Below are positions 42,053-53,072 of a DNA stretch of 64,000 bases, piece by piece; position 1 is the first letter of the stretch; every line of letters starts with the position of its first letter. The notes under the pieces were generated by a model. It was not told the origin of the DNA and made no database searches. It saw nothing but the letters and a program-made list of their open reading frames with translations. Position numbers and translations under genes: made by a program. Source of the DNA: Enterobacter sp. ENT03. Lineage in GTDB: Bacteria > Pseudomonadota > Gammaproteobacteria > Enterobacterales > Enterobacteriaceae. The stretch covers positions 1-64,000 of the forward strand of contig NZ_JAHUXA010000015.1 of the NCBI RefSeq assembly GCF_019218745.1, in the 5' to 3' direction.

Positions 42053-43567
42053 TTATTCAACGGCCATTAAACGGCGGTATTCATCCCAGGCGTACAGGTC
42101 GGTCATGCCGCTGATATAATCCTGGATCAGACGACAACGGTAATAAAACTCCAGAACCGGGAAGTCTGTCGCCGCGCGATCTAATTTACTGACCGCTTCT
42201 ACATACGCCAGCCGATGACGTGTCGAGAGCTTATGAAAGAGACGCGTTTCAATCGGGAAGCGGCGCAGTCGTTCTTTTTCCGCCAGCTCGCTAAAATCGT
42301 TCCACGTTAATTGCAGCAGCGGGCGGTAAATATCCAGCAGACCGCTAATCACCCGATAACCCTGCAATTCCAGCTGCTCTACATCGGGGTGACTAAAGAC
42401 ATTTTCAACCGCAACGTTCTTATATAATTCAAGTAATTGACTGTAACCACTTTCGTCTTCCAGCAGCGCATGATTAAACTCACCGGAGAAGATCTGCGGC
42501 AGATTATCAATAAAACGCTGTGCCGCATAAGGCACCAGCTTATTAAGCGTATTGACCCGCAAATACATAAAGAACTGATCTTCCGCACTGCGACTTAACC
42601 GGTTGGCGCGGGATTTATCCCAGGCGTTTTCTACCACCTGGGCAAACAGCGAGCCTTTTTCATGGTTGCCCCAGGCATCATAAAGATGCTGGTAAAGCTG
42701 TTCGACGGTAAATATTCTTTTCTCAACGGCATCCTCCAGATCGGCGACGCAATAAGAAATATCATCCGCCGCCTCCATCACCCAGGTGAGGGGAAAACGG
42801 CTGAACGTATCCAGCTCCAGCTCTTTACGCAAACGCGCAACGTAGGCGTCCTCGGAAAAATAATAGCCTGGCTTCTTCATTAAATAATTATGACTGGCTG
42901 GCGGCTCGCCTACCCACCACGCCGGACGGGTATATTTTAAAATACAGCCCACCTGCGCCCAGGTAAGATTCATACGCATCAGCGTATGTACCAGGCGGAC
43001 GCCCTGCGCATTGCCTTCGAAGTGACACAGATCCTGGCGAACTTTACGCCGTAACTCATTTTGCACGTCCTCCCCTTCCCGCAGACGCAGCGCGGTCACC
43101 TGGCAGCGATCGCTGCTCAGCGGCTGGCTGGTGGCATCTTCCGGGAACAGGCGCTGACGAAACCAGTCGTTGATTGCCGCTTCGCCAAAATGACCGAACG
43201 GCGGGTTACCAATGTCGTGCATCAGACAGGCCATCTCAACGATGCTTTCAAAGGGTCCGGTCAGTTCATCCAGACCATAGGTTTCCAGCAGCCGCTGCTC
43301 TTTCAGGCGGCTCAGGATCTCTTTCGCGATGTAACGCCCCACCTGCTGTACTTCCAGAGAGTGCGTCAACCGGGTACGTACAGCCGCATTGCGCTCGAGC
43401 GGGAAGACCTGTGTTTTCTGTTGCAGACGGCGGATCGCCGGGGAATTCACGATGCGCCCGCGATCGCTTTCAAAAATACGCAGGATCTCGTGTTCGGTTT
43501 TGACGCCCTGCGGTGAACGGTAGCGACGATGCCAGTTTATTTTTCTGCGAAAATCGATCTCAGCCAT
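42053..43567 (-). CDS. dgt: Deoxyguanosinetriphosphate triphosphohydrolase
   Basis: A 504-residue HD-superfamily hydrolase that splits dGTP into deoxyguanosine and tripolyphosphate. The HD motif is [18 protein letters not shown], and RLTHSLEV holds the first metal-ligand His. [15 protein letters not shown] carries the later Asp. It is upstream of degP and divergent from mtnN. Confidence 0.97.
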   Translation of the reverse strand: MAEIDFRRKINWHRRYRSPQGVKTEHEILRIFESDRGRIVNSPAIRRLQQKTQVFPLERNAAVRTRLTHSLEVQQVGRYIAKEILSRLKEQRLLETYGLDELTGPFESIVEMACLMHDIGNPPFGHFGEAAINDWFRQRLFPEDATSQPLSSDRCQVTALRLREGEDVQNELRRKVRQDLCHFEGNAQGVRLVHTLMRMNLTWAQVGCILKYTRPAWWVGEPPASHNYLMKKPGYYFSEDAYVARLRKELELDTFSRFPLTWVMEAADDISYCVADLEDAVEKRIFTVEQLYQHLYDAWGNHEKGSLFAQVVENAWDKSRANRLSRSAEDQFFMYLRVNTLNKLVPYAAQRFIDNLPQIFSGEFNHALLEDESGYSQLLELYKNVAVENVFSHPDVEQLELQGYRVISGLLDIYRPLLQLTWNDFSELAEKERLRRFPIETRLFHKLSTRHRLAYVEAVSKLDRAATDFPVLEFYYRCRLIQDYISGMTDLYAWDEYRRLMAVE

Positions 43568-43674
43568 TTCTTCTCCCGCGATCGCGCGTCATGTGAAGTA
43601 ATGCATTCCTGCCTGCCATGATAGACTATGCCCTGAAAACGTAACTCTGTCTTATCACATTAGCGAGTATCTCT

Positions 43675-44373
43675 ATGAAAGTTGGCATTATTGGTGCAAT
43701 GGAAGAAGAAGTGACGCTGCTGCGTGACAAAATCGAAAATCGCCAGACGCTGAATATCGCGGGCTGCGAAATTTACACCGGTACGCTCAATGGCACAGAA
43801 GTCGCCCTGCTGAAATCGGGCATTGGCAAAGTCGCGGCGGCGATGGGTGCCACCCTGCTGCTGGAGCGCTGCAAACCTGATGTGATCATTAACACCGGCT
43901 CCGCTGGCGGTCTGGCACCGACGCTGAAAGTGGGTGATATTGTGGTGTCCGATGAAGCGCGCTATCACGATGCCGACGTCACCGCGTTTGGCTACGAGCT
44001 CGGCCAGTTACCAGGCTGCCCGGCGGGCTTTAAAGCCGACGAGAAACTGGTTGCCGCCGCTGAAACCTGCATTGCTGAACTGAACCTGCACGCCGTGCGC
44101 GGGCTGATTGTCAGCGGTGATGCCTTTATCAATGGTGCCGAAAACCTCGCAAAAATTCGCCATAACTTCCCGCAGGCGATTGCCGTTGAGATGGAAGCAA
44201 CGGCGATTGCCCACGTATGCCACAACATGGGCGTGCCTTTTGTGGTGGTGCGCGCCATTTCCGACGTAGCCGATCAGGAATCCCACCTGAGCTTTGACGA
44301 GTTCCTCGTGGTGGCGGCGAAGCAGTCCAGCCTGATGGTTGAGACGCTGGTGCAGAACCTGACGCGTGGCTAA
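43675..44373 (+). CDS. mtnN: 5'-methylthioadenosine/S-adenosylhomocysteine nucleosidase
   Basis: A 232-residue nucleosidase (Pfs) that removes adenine from MTA, SAH and 5'-deoxyadenosine, feeding methionine salvage and AI-2 formation. The catalytic Glu12 is in GAMEEEV, and the catalytic Asp near 197 is in AISDVADQ. The substrate-binding [12 protein letters not shown] is intact. Its end overlaps btuF by 8 bases. Confidence 0.97.
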   Translation: MKVGIIGAMEEEVTLLRDKIENRQTLNIAGCEIYTGTLNGTEVALLKSGIGKVAAAMGATLLLERCKPDVIINTGSAGGLAPTLKVGDIVVSDEARYHDADVTAFGYELGQLPGCPAGFKADEKLVAAAETCIAELNLHAVRGLIVSGDAFINGAENLAKIRHNFPQAIAVEMEATAIAHVCHNMGVPFVVVRAISDVADQESHLSFDEFLVVAAKQSSLMVETLVQNLTRG

Positions 44374-45166
44374 GCGTTCACTAAGGGCGCTTGCCGCCCT
44401 GTTTCTGCTGACACCAGCATGGCTGTATGCTGCGCCGCGCGTGATTTCCCTTTCGCCTGGCAATACTGAACTGGCGTTTGCCGCCGGGATCACGCCGGTG
44501 GGCGTCAGCAGCTATTCCGATTACCCGCCAGAAGCCCGCAAAATCGAGCAGATCGCCAGCTGGCAGGGCATTAATTTTGAGCGCATCGTGGCGCTTAAGC
44601 CCGACGTGGTGCTGGCCTGGCGCGGCGGCAATGCCGAGCGACAGGTAAACCAGCTCACCCGTTTTGGTATTCGCGTGTTGTGGATCGACGCCGAAAGTAT
44701 CGAACAGGTGGCGCACGCGCTGGAGCAACTCGCCGAATACAGCCCGCATCCTGAACAGGGCCGCGCCCGCGCGCAGGCCATCCTCAGCGACTATGCTGCT
44801 CTGAAAACGCAGTATGCCAGTGCGCCAAAGAAACGTGTCTTTATGCAGTTCAGTACCCACCCGCTGTTTACCAGCGGCAGCGGAACTATCCAGCACCAGG
44901 TGGTGACGCTGTGCGGCGGTGACAATATCTTTGCTTCCGCACGGGTTCCCTGGCCGCAGGTGAGCCGTGAACAGGTGCTGGCCCGCGATCCGCAGGCCAT
45001 TGTGGTCAGCGGGGGAGCGGACGCTATTCCGAAAGTGAAAGCATTCTGGAATAATCATCTCAAAAGTGAGGTGATCGCCCTCAATAGTGACTGGTTTGAA
45101 CGAGCTTCCCCGCGTATTATCCTCGCCGCAAAACAACTCTGTACCGCTCTCGCACAGGTAAAATAA
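44366..45166 (+). CDS. btuF: Vitamin B12-binding protein BtuF
   Basis: A 266-residue periplasmic binding protein that delivers cobalamin to BtuCD. The start is GTG at 44366 inside the mtnN end. The signal peptide [22 protein letters not shown] is cleaved before [10 protein letters not shown]. Two lobes are linked by a long helix. Glutamates in [11 protein letters not shown] and SREQVLAR regions are expected to contact BtuC. btuCD are not in this window. Confidence 0.95.
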   Translation: MAKRSLRALAALFLLTPAWLYAAPRVISLSPGNTELAFAAGITPVGVSSYSDYPPEARKIEQIASWQGINFERIVALKPDVVLAWRGGNAERQVNQLTRFGIRVLWIDAESIEQVAHALEQLAEYSPHPEQGRARAQAILSDYAALKTQYASAPKKRVFMQFSTHPLFTSGSGTIQHQVVTLCGGDNIFASARVPWPQVSREQVLARDPQAIVVSGGADAIPKVKAFWNNHLKSEVIALNSDWFERASPRIILAAKQLCTALAQVK

Positions 45167-45167
45167 A

Positions 45168-45791
45168 ATGCTTGTCTACTGGCTGGATATTATCGGCACC
45201 GCCGTTTTCGCCATCTCCGGCGTTCTGCTTGCCGGCAAACTGCGCATGGATCCCTTTGGCGTGCTGGTGTTGGGCGTGGTCACCGCTGTCGGTGGCGGCA
45301 CCATCCGCGATATGGCACTGGATCACGGCCCGGTGTTCTGGGTCAAAGATCCTACCGATCTGGTGATCGCCATGGTCACCTGCCTGTTAACGATTCTTTT
45401 AGTTCGCCAGCCGCGGCGCCTGCCGAAATGGGTGCTGCCGGTGTTCGATGCCGTAGGGTTAGCGGTATTCGTAGGCATTGGCGTGAATAAAGCCTTTATG
45501 GCCGGAACCGGGCCGCTGGTGGCGATTTGTATGGGGGTGGTGACTGGCGTGGGCGGCGGGATTATCCGCGATATGCTGGCCCGTGAAATCCCGATGATCC
45601 TGCGTACCGAAATTTATGCCACGGCCTGCATTATCGGCGGCATCGTGCATGCGACGGCGTTTTACACCTTCGGCGTACCGCTGGAAACGGCCAGTATGAT
45701 TGGGATGGTGGTGACGCTCGCCATTCGTCTGGCGGCGATCCGCTGGCATCTGAAGCTGCCGACGTTTGCGCTGGATGATAATCCGCGGTAG
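45168..45791 (+). CDS. yadS: TRIC-type cation channel family membrane protein YadS
   Basis: A 207-residue protein with about seven hydrophobic spans. Two internal repeats each carry a glycine-rich kink (VVTAVGGGTIRDM and VVTGVGGGIIRDM), the hallmark of the UPF0126/TRIC family. Members form trimeric monovalent-cation channels; the role in enterics is not settled. It starts one base after the btuF stop, so it is in the mtnN-btuF-yadS operon. Confidence 0.92.
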   Translation: MLVYWLDIIGTAVFAISGVLLAGKLRMDPFGVLVLGVVTAVGGGTIRDMALDHGPVFWVKDPTDLVIAMVTCLLTILLVRQPRRLPKWVLPVFDAVGLAVFVGIGVNKAFMAGTGPLVAICMGVVTGVGGGIIRDMLAREIPMILRTEIYATACIIGGIVHATAFYTFGVPLETASMIGMVVTLAIRLAAIRWHLKLPTFALDDNPR

Positions 45792-45802
45792 GAAATGATA
45801 TT

Positions 45803-45939
45803 GCCCGGTGGCGCGATGCTTACCGGGCCTGGAACTGCCCTGCTTCGCCCGGTGGCGCTACGCTTACCGGGCCTACAACGACTTCAAAATAGTGTGATGA
45901 TGTTTTACAGGCCGGGCAAGACGCCGTCGCCGCCCGGCA
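45803..45939. repeat. Cluster of three REP palindromes between yadS and erpA
   Basis: Two direct units (45803-45832 and 45847-45876, both GCCCGGTGGCGC...ACCGGGCCT) are followed by an inverted unit (45907-45939). The cluster fills the gap between convergent genes. Confidence 0.82.
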
Positions 45940-45949
45940 ACAGCGCAAA

Positions 45950-46294
45950 TTAAATGCTAAATGACGACCCACACCCGCAGGTGCTTTTGGCGTTCGGGTT
46001 GGTGACCACAAAGCGCGATCCTTCCAGACCCTCGGTGTAATCCACCGCACCGCCCACCAGATATTGCAGGCTCATCGGATCCACCACCAGCGCCACACCG
46101 GATTTCTCAATGGTCATGTCGCCATCGTTAATCTGATCGTCAAAGGTGAAACCGTACTGGAAGCCGCTGCAACCGCCGCCGGTAATGTAGACGCGCAGCT
46201 TGAGGTTCGGGTTTTCTTCGTCTGCGATCAGGTCTTTTACTTTTATGGCTGCTGCTTCGGTAAACTGCAGCGGCAGTGCTACTTCATCACTCAT
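45950..46294 (-). CDS. erpA: Iron-sulfur cluster insertion protein ErpA
   Basis: A 114-residue A-type carrier that delivers Fe-S clusters, needed for isoprenoid enzymes IspG/IspH. The three ligand cysteines are in [10 protein letters not shown] and STCGCGSSF. The start at 46294 gives [11 protein letters not shown], the same length as K-12; an upstream in-frame Met (46327) is less likely. Confidence 0.97.
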   Translation of the reverse strand: MSDEVALPLQFTEAAAIKVKDLIADEENPNLKLRVYITGGGCSGFQYGFTFDDQINDGDMTIEKSGVALVVDPMSLQYLVGGAVDYTEGLEGSRFVVTNPNAKSTCGCGSSFSI

Positions 46295-46374
46295 TTTTTG
46301 CTCCCATTGATACGGCGATGCGGGCAAAAATTAACCCGATCTTTAAATTATTATCTAATACCCTGGTAAATCGT

Positions 46375-47796
46375 TCAAGTATTCTCCTTGAATGCCTGCG
46401 CGTGGGTCTTTGCCTCAAGGTCAGCTTCCTGTCTTGCCAGCGTGCGGGCGAGGATCGTCGAGTATAACGGTTTGCCGCCTAAAAATTGTGCCAGTAGTGT
46501 TGCGCCAAGACAGGTAATAATCATTGGCAATATGAGCTGATAATTGTCGGTCATTTCCAGAACCAGCACGATGCCGGTGAGCGGCGCACGCACGGAAGCC
46601 GCCAGCAGCGCGCCCATCCCGGCGATAGCAAAGGTGCCCGCCTCCAGATGATAAGCCGGAAACAGCCCGGCGCAGGCCATGCCAAACGCTGTACCTAACA
46701 GCGTACCCAGCGCCAGCATCGGTGCGAAAATCCCACCCGGCGCGCCCGACGAAAAGCACAATAATGTGGTGATCACCCTGGCAACAAAGATGAACAGCAG
46801 CATCCCCACTGCGTAATTTCCGGCAGCAGCAATCGGGATCAGCATAAAACCGCCGCCAGCGATTTCCGGCACGATCAGTCCCAGCACACCGCACAGGCCG
46901 CCGATAAGACCGCCGATCAGCACCCATTTTTTGATCTCACCGCCGTGCAGCCGGGCGAACATATCCTGCGTGCGCAGCACCAGCGAATTAAACAGTGGTC
47001 CGACGCAGCCGAACACCATGCCGAGCACAAGATAAAGCCACAGCGTATTGACCGGCGCATTCGCCAGCTTGCCGACTTCAATCACCGCGCCTTCGCCGTT
47101 AAAAATGCGGAACACGATGCTCGACATGATCACGCCGGTAAATACGGCTTTGATGGAAATCAGGTTGTAGCGAAACTGCGGGCGCATCTCTTCGAGGATA
47201 AATAAAATGCCCGCCAGCGGCGCGTTAAACGCCGCCGACAGCCCCGCTGCCGCGCCGGTAGCCAGCAGCGTGTGGCGGGCTTCGGCGCTGCGCATGCGGA
47301 AAATATCCAGCACCATACGGCCAACATTTCCACCAAGCTGCACCGTCGGCCCTTCCCGCCCCAGTACCATGCCCGCACCGAGCGTACCCAAACCGCCGAT
47401 GAATTTGACCGGCAATACGCGCCACCAGCGTACCGGGCGTAACTCCTCCAGCGCGCCTTCTATTTCCGGTATACCCGAGCCGCCCGCTTCCGGCGCAAAG
47501 CGTCGCACCAGAAAATAACCAACCATCGCCAGCAGCGCCGACAGTACAAAGGCCAGCGGCCACACCAGCCAGGCGCGATCCGCTACCTGCGCCAGCGTAC
47601 CAATGCGCATGTTTGACACCCCGTTTACTGCTTTCTCGAACGCCACGCCGACCAGACCCGCGAGGGTGCCGACCAGCGCTGCCATCAACAGGATCGCCAG
47701 CGGCGTTTTGTCGCGCTGCAACAGACGGCGGATCAGATCGCCCCGCCGTAAACGCACCAGTTGTTGTGTACGGAATGAAGAATTTTCTGCTTTCAT
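46375..47796 (-). CDS. clcA: H+/Cl- exchange transporter ClcA
   Basis: A 473-residue CLC antiporter swapping two chloride ions for one proton, used in extreme acid resistance. Selectivity-filter motifs are GGSGIPE (about 105), GREGP with gating Glu148, and the GGIFAPML segment. The internal proton Glu203 lies in FILEEMRP. The late GGKPLYS carries the filter Tyr. It is divergent from hemL. Confidence 0.97.
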   Translation of the reverse strand: MKAENSSFRTQQLVRLRRGDLIRRLLQRDKTPLAILLMAALVGTLAGLVGVAFEKAVNGVSNMRIGTLAQVADRAWLVWPLAFVLSALLAMVGYFLVRRFAPEAGGSGIPEIEGALEELRPVRWWRVLPVKFIGGLGTLGAGMVLGREGPTVQLGGNVGRMVLDIFRMRSAEARHTLLATGAAAGLSAAFNAPLAGILFILEEMRPQFRYNLISIKAVFTGVIMSSIVFRIFNGEGAVIEVGKLANAPVNTLWLYLVLGMVFGCVGPLFNSLVLRTQDMFARLHGGEIKKWVLIGGLIGGLCGVLGLIVPEIAGGGFMLIPIAAAGNYAVGMLLFIFVARVITTLLCFSSGAPGGIFAPMLALGTLLGTAFGMACAGLFPAYHLEAGTFAIAGMGALLAASVRAPLTGIVLVLEMTDNYQLILPMIITCLGATLLAQFLGGKPLYSTILARTLARQEADLEAKTHAQAFKENT

Positions 47797-47974
47797 AGTG
47801 GCTTAAATTATTCGTCACACAAATGAGTTGGCCTATTTTAAACCTGCGTACCGCCCTGGTGGCAATAAAAATGCTCGCAAAAGTGCCCTTTCCATCGGGC
47901 GAAACTTTTATAACCTTTGGCGAATACTTTAGAATGGCCGATAAATCCTTTTTCCACGAACCAGGAACTCACTT

Positions 47975-49255
47975 ATGAGTAAGTCTCAAGACCTCTATAG
48001 CGCCGCACGTAAACTCATCCCCGGCGGCGTAAACTCGCCGGTACGCGCGTTTACCGGCGTCGGCGGCACGCCGCTGTTTATTGAGCGTGCGGATGGTGCT
48101 TACCTGTACGATGCCGATGGCAAAGCCTACGTGGATTATGTCGGCTCCTGGGGACCGATGGTGCTGGGGCATAACCACCCGGCGATCCGCAACGCAGTCA
48201 TTGAGGCCGCGGAGCGCGGCCTGAGCTTCGGCGCGCCGACCGAAATGGAAGTAAAAATGGCGGCGCTGGTCACCGAACTGGTGCCGACCATGGACATGGT
48301 GCGCATGGTGAACTCCGGTACCGAAGCCACCATGAGCGCGATCCGTCTGGCGCGTGGCTTCACCGGCCGCGACAAAATCATCAAATTCGAAGGCTGCTAC
48401 CACGGTCACGCCGACTGCCTGCTGGTGAAAGCGGGGTCCGGCGCGCTGACCCTCGGCCAGCCGAATTCGCCAGGCGTTCCGGCCGACTTTGCGAAGCATA
48501 CCCTGACCTGCACCTATAACGATCTGACCTCCGTGCGCGACGCGTTCGAAGAGTTCCCGCAGGAGATCGCCTGCATCATCGTCGAACCGGTAGCGGGCAA
48601 CATGAACTGCATTCCGCCGCAGCCGGACTTCCTGCCGGGCCTGCGTGCGCTGTGCGATGAATTTGGCGCGCTGCTGATCATCGACGAAGTGATGACCGGC
48701 TTCCGCGTGGCGCTGGCGGGCGCACAGTCTTACTACGATGTGGTGCCGGATCTGACCTGTCTGGGCAAAATCATCGGCGGCGGTATGCCGGTGGGTGCCT
48801 TTGGCGGTCGTCGTGATGTGATGGAGGCGCTGGCCCCGACCGGCCCGGTTTATCAGGCGGGTACGCTGTCCGGCAACCCGATTGCCATGGCGGCAGGCTA
48901 TGCCTGTTTAACGGAAGTCTCCCAGCCTGGCGTGCACGAAACCCTGACCGATCTGACCACCCGTCTGGCAAATGGTCTGCTGGATGCGGCGCAGGAAACC
49001 GGTGTGCCGCTGGTCGTGAACCACGTTGGCGGTATGTTCGGTATTTTCTTCACCGACGCGCCCGAAGTGACCTGCTATCAGGATGTGCTGAAGTGCGACG
49101 TGGAGCGCTTTAAGCGTTTCTTCCATCTGATGCTGGAAGAAGGTATCTACCTGGCACCGTCGGCGTTCGAAGCGGGCTTTATGTCCGTGGCGCACAGTGA
49201 AGAAGATATTAATAAAACGATTGATGCGGCGCGTAAGGTGTTTGCGCAGCTGTAA
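47975..49255 (+). CDS. hemL: Glutamate-1-semialdehyde 2,1-aminomutase
   Basis: A 426-residue PLP enzyme forming 5-aminolevulinate for haem and cobalamin synthesis. The PLP lysine is Lys265 ([17 protein letters not shown]). The cofactor Asp lies in [12 protein letters not shown], and the N-terminal [10 protein letters not shown] is conserved. It is followed by a REP cluster before fhuB. Confidence 0.98.
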   Translation: MSKSQDLYSAARKLIPGGVNSPVRAFTGVGGTPLFIERADGAYLYDADGKAYVDYVGSWGPMVLGHNHPAIRNAVIEAAERGLSFGAPTEMEVKMAALVTELVPTMDMVRMVNSGTEATMSAIRLARGFTGRDKIIKFEGCYHGHADCLLVKAGSGALTLGQPNSPGVPADFAKHTLTCTYNDLTSVRDAFEEFPQEIACIIVEPVAGNMNCIPPQPDFLPGLRALCDEFGALLIIDEVMTGFRVALAGAQSYYDVVPDLTCLGKIIGGGMPVGAFGGRRDVMEALAPTGPVYQAGTLSGNPIAMAAGYACLTEVSQPGVHETLTDLTTRLANGLLDAAQETGVPLVVNHVGGMFGIFFTDAPEVTCYQDVLKCDVERFKRFFHLMLEEGIYLAPSAFEAGFMSVAHSEEDINKTIDAARKVFAQL

Positions 49256-49268
49256 TGGTTGTTATTGT

Positions 49269-49387
49269 GCCCGGCGGCGCATGCTTGCCGGGCCTACAAT
49301 GCTGTAAATGTTGTTATGCCGGGTGGCGCTTCGCTTACACCGGCCTACAAATTTTGCGTAGGTCGGGTAAGCGAAGCGCCACCCGAC
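49269..49387. repeat. Cluster of three REP palindromes between hemL and fhuB
   Basis: Units lie at 49269-49297, 49318-49347 and 49358-49387. The third is inverted relative to the second and nearly a perfect mirror of it (GCGAAGCGCC against GGCGCTTCGC), so this stretch can form a large stem in both transcripts. Confidence 0.82.
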
Positions 49388-49392
49388 ATTTC

Positions 49393-51375
49393 TCACCGGC
49401 TTTGCTTTCGTAGCAAATAGATAAAGTACGGCGCGCCGATAAAGGTCGACAGCAGCCCGGCCGGGATCTGGTACGGGAACATGATCATCCGTCCACACCA
49501 GTCCGCGAACACCAGCAGTAATCCCCCCGTTAAGGCAGACATCACCATATGCGGCATTGTGCGGCGAAAGCCCATCATACGCGCGATATGCGGTGCCATC
49601 AGGCCGACAAAACTCAGCGGGCCGATAGTCATGGTCGCAGCGGCGGTCAGACAGGATGCCAGCAACAACAGCCCTACGCGCGACGGCGTGAGCGCCACCC
49701 CCACCGCACGTGCGGTTTCACCGCCCAGCGGCAGAATAGTCAGCCAGCGGCGGCACAGCGGCGTAAGGGCCAGCAGCACGACAGTGGCGACCATCGCCCA
49801 CATTACTTGTTGCATCGTCGCGTTATACGTGGAACCTGAGATCCACGTCAGGATCTGCGCCATGCGCGGATCGCCGCTCGCCTGTAACATCATCAGCAGC
49901 ATCGTGAAAGCGGTACTGAGCGCCATCCCCGCCAGCAGCATGCGGTGCGGCGAGAATCCCCCGCGCCCGGCGGCCAGCATGATGATCAGCAGAGTGCCCG
50001 CCGCCCCCAGACTGCCCGCAGGCAACAGCCAGCCAAAGGCATTACCCGGTACAAAGAACAGCATCACCACCACGCCGAAGGCCGCGCCGGAGCTGATGCC
50101 CAGCACTTCGGGACTGGCCATCGGATTGCCGGTCAGGCGCTGGATAATACACCCGGCCACCGCCAGCATCACGCCCGCCGTCAGCGCCGCCAGAATACGC
50201 GGCGCGCGCCACTGCATCAGTTCATTGAGCAGCGAGCCGCTCGCCCAGTGCCAGCCCTGCGCATCGCGTCCTAACGACAGCGCCGCCGTCATGCCAAGCA
50301 GCAACACGATGACGCCAGCCAGCGCAAACAAGCGCACATGCTGGCGTTCAGTGGCTACACGATCGCCGCCGTCCATCGATGGCGCGCTCATGCTCTTCAG
50401 ACGTGGCAACAGCCACAGCAGCAGCGGTGCGCCCACCAGCGCCGTCACCGATCCGGTGGAGACTTCCATCCACACGCGCATCAGCCAGAGCACCACCTGA
50501 TCGGAGAGCCAGAGGATCAGCGCGCCAATCAGCGGCGCAAGTAGCAGTCGCGACAGCAGACGCCGCGCGCCGAGCATTTTCGCCAGCAGCGGCGCGAACA
50601 GGCCAATAAAACCGATAATGCCGACCGCGTTGACCAGCAGCGCACTGAGCACAATCGCCAGCATCAGCGCGCCAAGTCTGGCGAGGGACAGCGCAAGGCC
50701 CAGGTTACGCGCCACGCCGTCATCCAGCCCCATCAGCGTCAGCGGCCGCAACAGCAACAGCGTTAACAGCACGCCGCCCAGCAGTTGCGGCCACAGGCGC
50801 TGCACCACACTCCAGTCGGTCTGCGTCAGCGTGCCGGTGCTCCACAAGAACATGCTTTGCAGCTGATCGTGGTGAAACAGTACCAGTAGCTGATTGATCG
50901 CCCCGCAGTACAGGCTGACAACCAGCCCCGCGAGGATCAGCGTCACCGGTGAGAGGCGTTTGCCCCAGGCGACGCCAAACACCAGCGCGCCCACGATGCA
51001 GGCCCCGGCCAGTGCGGCAAACTGCGTGGTCATCACGCCCGGCATCGACCATAGCGTGGTGAGGGTGATCCCCAGTTGCGCACCGGTAGCGACGCCGAGC
51101 GTGGTCGGCTCCGCCAGCGGGTTACGCAGCACCTGCTGGAACAGCACGCCCACCAGTCCCAGTCCTGCGCCCACCAGCAGCGAAATCGCCAGCCGTGGCA
51201 GCAGACTGTAATGGAACAGCATCTGCTCAATCGAATTAATGTCCGGTTGCCAGAAACCCTGTTGCCACTGCGCACGGGGCAGCCCGGCGTTGAGGTTATT
51301 CCACGTCAGGCCCAGGGCGACGATAAACAACACCGCAAGCAGCACCGCCGGGAAAGGCGCGATACGACGGCTCAT
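49393..51375 (-). CDS. fhuB: Ferric hydroxamate ABC transporter permease FhuB
   Basis: A 660-residue inner-membrane permease for ferrichrome and related siderophores. It is a fused duplicate of two FecCD-type halves of about 330 residues each, as in E. coli. The repeated signatures are GFIGLFAPLLAKMLGARR-type in the first half and SFVGLMAPHIARMMGFRR in the second. Its ATG overlaps the fhuD stop (4 bases). It is the last gene of fhuACDB. Confidence 0.97.
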   Translation of the reverse strand: MSRRIAPFPAVLLAVLFIVALGLTWNNLNAGLPRAQWQQGFWQPDINSIEQMLFHYSLLPRLAISLLVGAGLGLVGVLFQQVLRNPLAEPTTLGVATGAQLGITLTTLWSMPGVMTTQFAALAGACIVGALVFGVAWGKRLSPVTLILAGLVVSLYCGAINQLLVLFHHDQLQSMFLWSTGTLTQTDWSVVQRLWPQLLGGVLLTLLLLRPLTLMGLDDGVARNLGLALSLARLGALMLAIVLSALLVNAVGIIGFIGLFAPLLAKMLGARRLLSRLLLAPLIGALILWLSDQVVLWLMRVWMEVSTGSVTALVGAPLLLWLLPRLKSMSAPSMDGGDRVATERQHVRLFALAGVIVLLLGMTAALSLGRDAQGWHWASGSLLNELMQWRAPRILAALTAGVMLAVAGCIIQRLTGNPMASPEVLGISSGAAFGVVVMLFFVPGNAFGWLLPAGSLGAAGTLLIIMLAAGRGGFSPHRMLLAGMALSTAFTMLLMMLQASGDPRMAQILTWISGSTYNATMQQVMWAMVATVVLLALTPLCRRWLTILPLGGETARAVGVALTPSRVGLLLLASCLTAAATMTIGPLSFVGLMAPHIARMMGFRRTMPHMVMSALTGGLLLVFADWCGRMIMFPYQIPAGLLSTFIGAPYFIYLLRKQSR

Positions 51376-52262
51376 GCCTGGCCTCCCATCACGTTATCCA
51401 ACACGCGCACAAAATGCATTGCCGACAGCGTGGCACCGTAGAACCACACCGCGGGCGCGCGATAAAAACGCCCGGCGCGCACGAAGGGCATCGACTGCCA
51501 CAGCGGGGTCGCCATCAGCGTTTGCATTTCCCGTTCGTTACCGTGATCAAAACAGAGCACATCAACGTCTTTAAACTCGCCAAGTCGGTCAATACCGACC
51601 GCCGTACTGCCCCAGAAGGTGGTTTCCCCCTGCCAGGCGTTGGGAATGCCGAAGACGTCGAGCGGTGCCTGGAACAGGCAGTTCGGGCAGAACACCAGCA
51701 TATGCCGCGCATCCAGCAGCGTGACCATCAGCAAGGGCCTGCCGCGCCGCGCCGCAAAGCGCGGTTTCATGGTGTCGATAAAGGCGTCGAACTCCGCGAG
51801 ATGCGCTCGCGCCGCAGATTCGCGGCCAATCAGCTGCGCCATTTCCTGGAGCGAGTGGCGCGCCATGGTGAGCGGTTTTTTGCCGTCGCTGAAGGTGAAT
51901 CCCCGGCCCGGCGCAATACGCGCCAGCACATCCGCTGACGGGCCATAGCCGGCGGACCAGACCATATACGAGGGTTTCATCTGGGTGAGCAGTTCGAGGT
52001 TCGGCTCGGTGCGCAGGCCAATGTCGATCACCGAGTCGGGTAGCGCCGGTTCGTTGACCCACAGGTTGTAATTGGGGACATCGGCCACGCCATAGGGCGT
52101 GATGCCGAGCGCCAGCAGCAGTTCTACCGGCAGCCACTCAAGGGCGACAATACGGTGCGGATCCACCGCCGCCGCTCGTGCGCTGCCCATTTTCAACAGC
52201 AGCGGCGACAGGGCCATGGCCGTCAGCAAACGGCGACGGCTAAACAGGTTTACGTCAGTCAT
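51372..52262 (-). CDS. fhuD: Ferric hydroxamate periplasmic binding protein FhuD
   Basis: A 296-residue binding protein that passes Fe-hydroxamates from FhuA to FhuBC. The N-terminus has a twin-arginine-like signal (FSRRRLLTAMALSPLL ... SARA). The start at 52262 overlaps the fhuC stop by one base (TGATG) and gives the K-12 length; the in-frame extension to 52418 lies inside fhuC. Ligand-region tryptophans (YMVWSAGYGPS, WQGETTFWGS) are conserved. Confidence 0.96.
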   Translation of the reverse strand: MTDVNLFSRRRLLTAMALSPLLLKMGSARAAAVDPHRIVALEWLPVELLLALGITPYGVADVPNYNLWVNEPALPDSVIDIGLRTEPNLELLTQMKPSYMVWSAGYGPSADVLARIAPGRGFTFSDGKKPLTMARHSLQEMAQLIGRESAARAHLAEFDAFIDTMKPRFAARRGRPLLMVTLLDARHMLVFCPNCLFQAPLDVFGIPNAWQGETTFWGSTAVGIDRLGEFKDVDVLCFDHGNEREMQTLMATPLWQSMPFVRAGRFYRAPAVWFYGATLSAMHFVRVLDNVMGGQA

Positions 52263-53059
52263 CAGAGAACAAAGCTCACCGGTGCAGCCCCTGTCGGGTG
52301 AGGCAGAATGCCCATCGGGATACCGTAGATTTTTTCCAGCGTCTCGGCGCGCATCAGTGATTCCGGCGTGCCTTCGGCGATCTTCTCCCCGCCGCGCAGC
52401 GCCACCAGAAAATCGCAATAACGCGCCGCCATATTAATGTCGTGCAGCACGGCAATTACCGTCAGGCCGCGCTGCTGACTGAGGCGATGCACCAGCGCCA
52501 GCACATCCACCTGATGGGCGATGTCGAGCGCCGAGGTCGGCTCGTCGAGCAACAGACAACGGCTGTCCTGCGCCACCAGCATGGCGATCCACGCCCGCTG
52601 ACGCTCGCCGCCGGAGAGGCTGTCCACCAGTCGCTGCGCCAGCGGTTTTAACCCTACCAGCGTAATGGCCTCATCGACTTTTTCCCGGTCGGCAACGCCA
52701 AAGCGGCCCAGCGCGCCATGCCAGGGATAACGCCCAATCGCCACCAGTTCGCGCACGGTCATGCCTTCCGCCTGCGGCAGTTGCTGCGGCAGGTAGGCCA
52801 CCTTGCGGGCAAAGGCTTTGCTGTTCCAGCTGTCCAGCGGTTGCCCGTCCAGCAAAATGTCGCCAGCGGACGGCGGCTGGTGGCGGCCAAGCATTTTCAA
52901 CAGGCTGGATTTACCGGAACCGTTATGACCGATAAGACCGGTCACCTTGCCCACCGGGAAGGTTAACGACAGCGGATGCAGCAGCGTGCGACCTGGCACG
53001 CGGAAGGCGACATCGGTAAGACGAAACGTGGTATCGGGATGGGAGTTGTTTTCCTGCAT
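52262..53059 (-). CDS. fhuC: Ferric hydroxamate ABC transporter ATP-binding protein FhuC
   Basis: A 265-residue ATPase driving hydroxamate uptake. Walker A is GHNGSGKSS (Ser where many family members have Thr). The signature is LSGGERQRAW, Walker B LLLDEPTSALD, and the H-loop His is in VLHDINMA. The start at 53059 matches the K-12 length; an in-frame extension to 53161 would cross the hairpin after fhuA. The ribosome site is weak, so coupling or low expression relative to fhuA is plausible. Confidence 0.96.
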   Translation of the reverse strand: MQENNSHPDTTFRLTDVAFRVPGRTLLHPLSLTFPVGKVTGLIGHNGSGKSSLLKMLGRHQPPSAGDILLDGQPLDSWNSKAFARKVAYLPQQLPQAEGMTVRELVAIGRYPWHGALGRFGVADREKVDEAITLVGLKPLAQRLVDSLSGGERQRAWIAMLVAQDSRCLLLDEPTSALDIAHQVDVLALVHRLSQQRGLTVIAVLHDINMAARYCDFLVALRGGEKIAEGTPESLMRAETLEKIYGIPMGILPHPTGAAPVSFVL

Positions 53060-53072
53060 AGCGCCAACTTGT

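Noticed and set aside
45803-45939. Regular repeats that could be taken for a CRISPR array
   Set aside because: The units are palindromic REP elements in alternating orientation with irregular spacing, and no cas genes are present.
49481-50500. A 339-codon plus-strand open frame opposite fhuB
   Set aside because: Shadow of the fhuB coding frame. Its composition (Ser/Thr/Pro/Arg-rich) reflects complementary codons, not a protein family.
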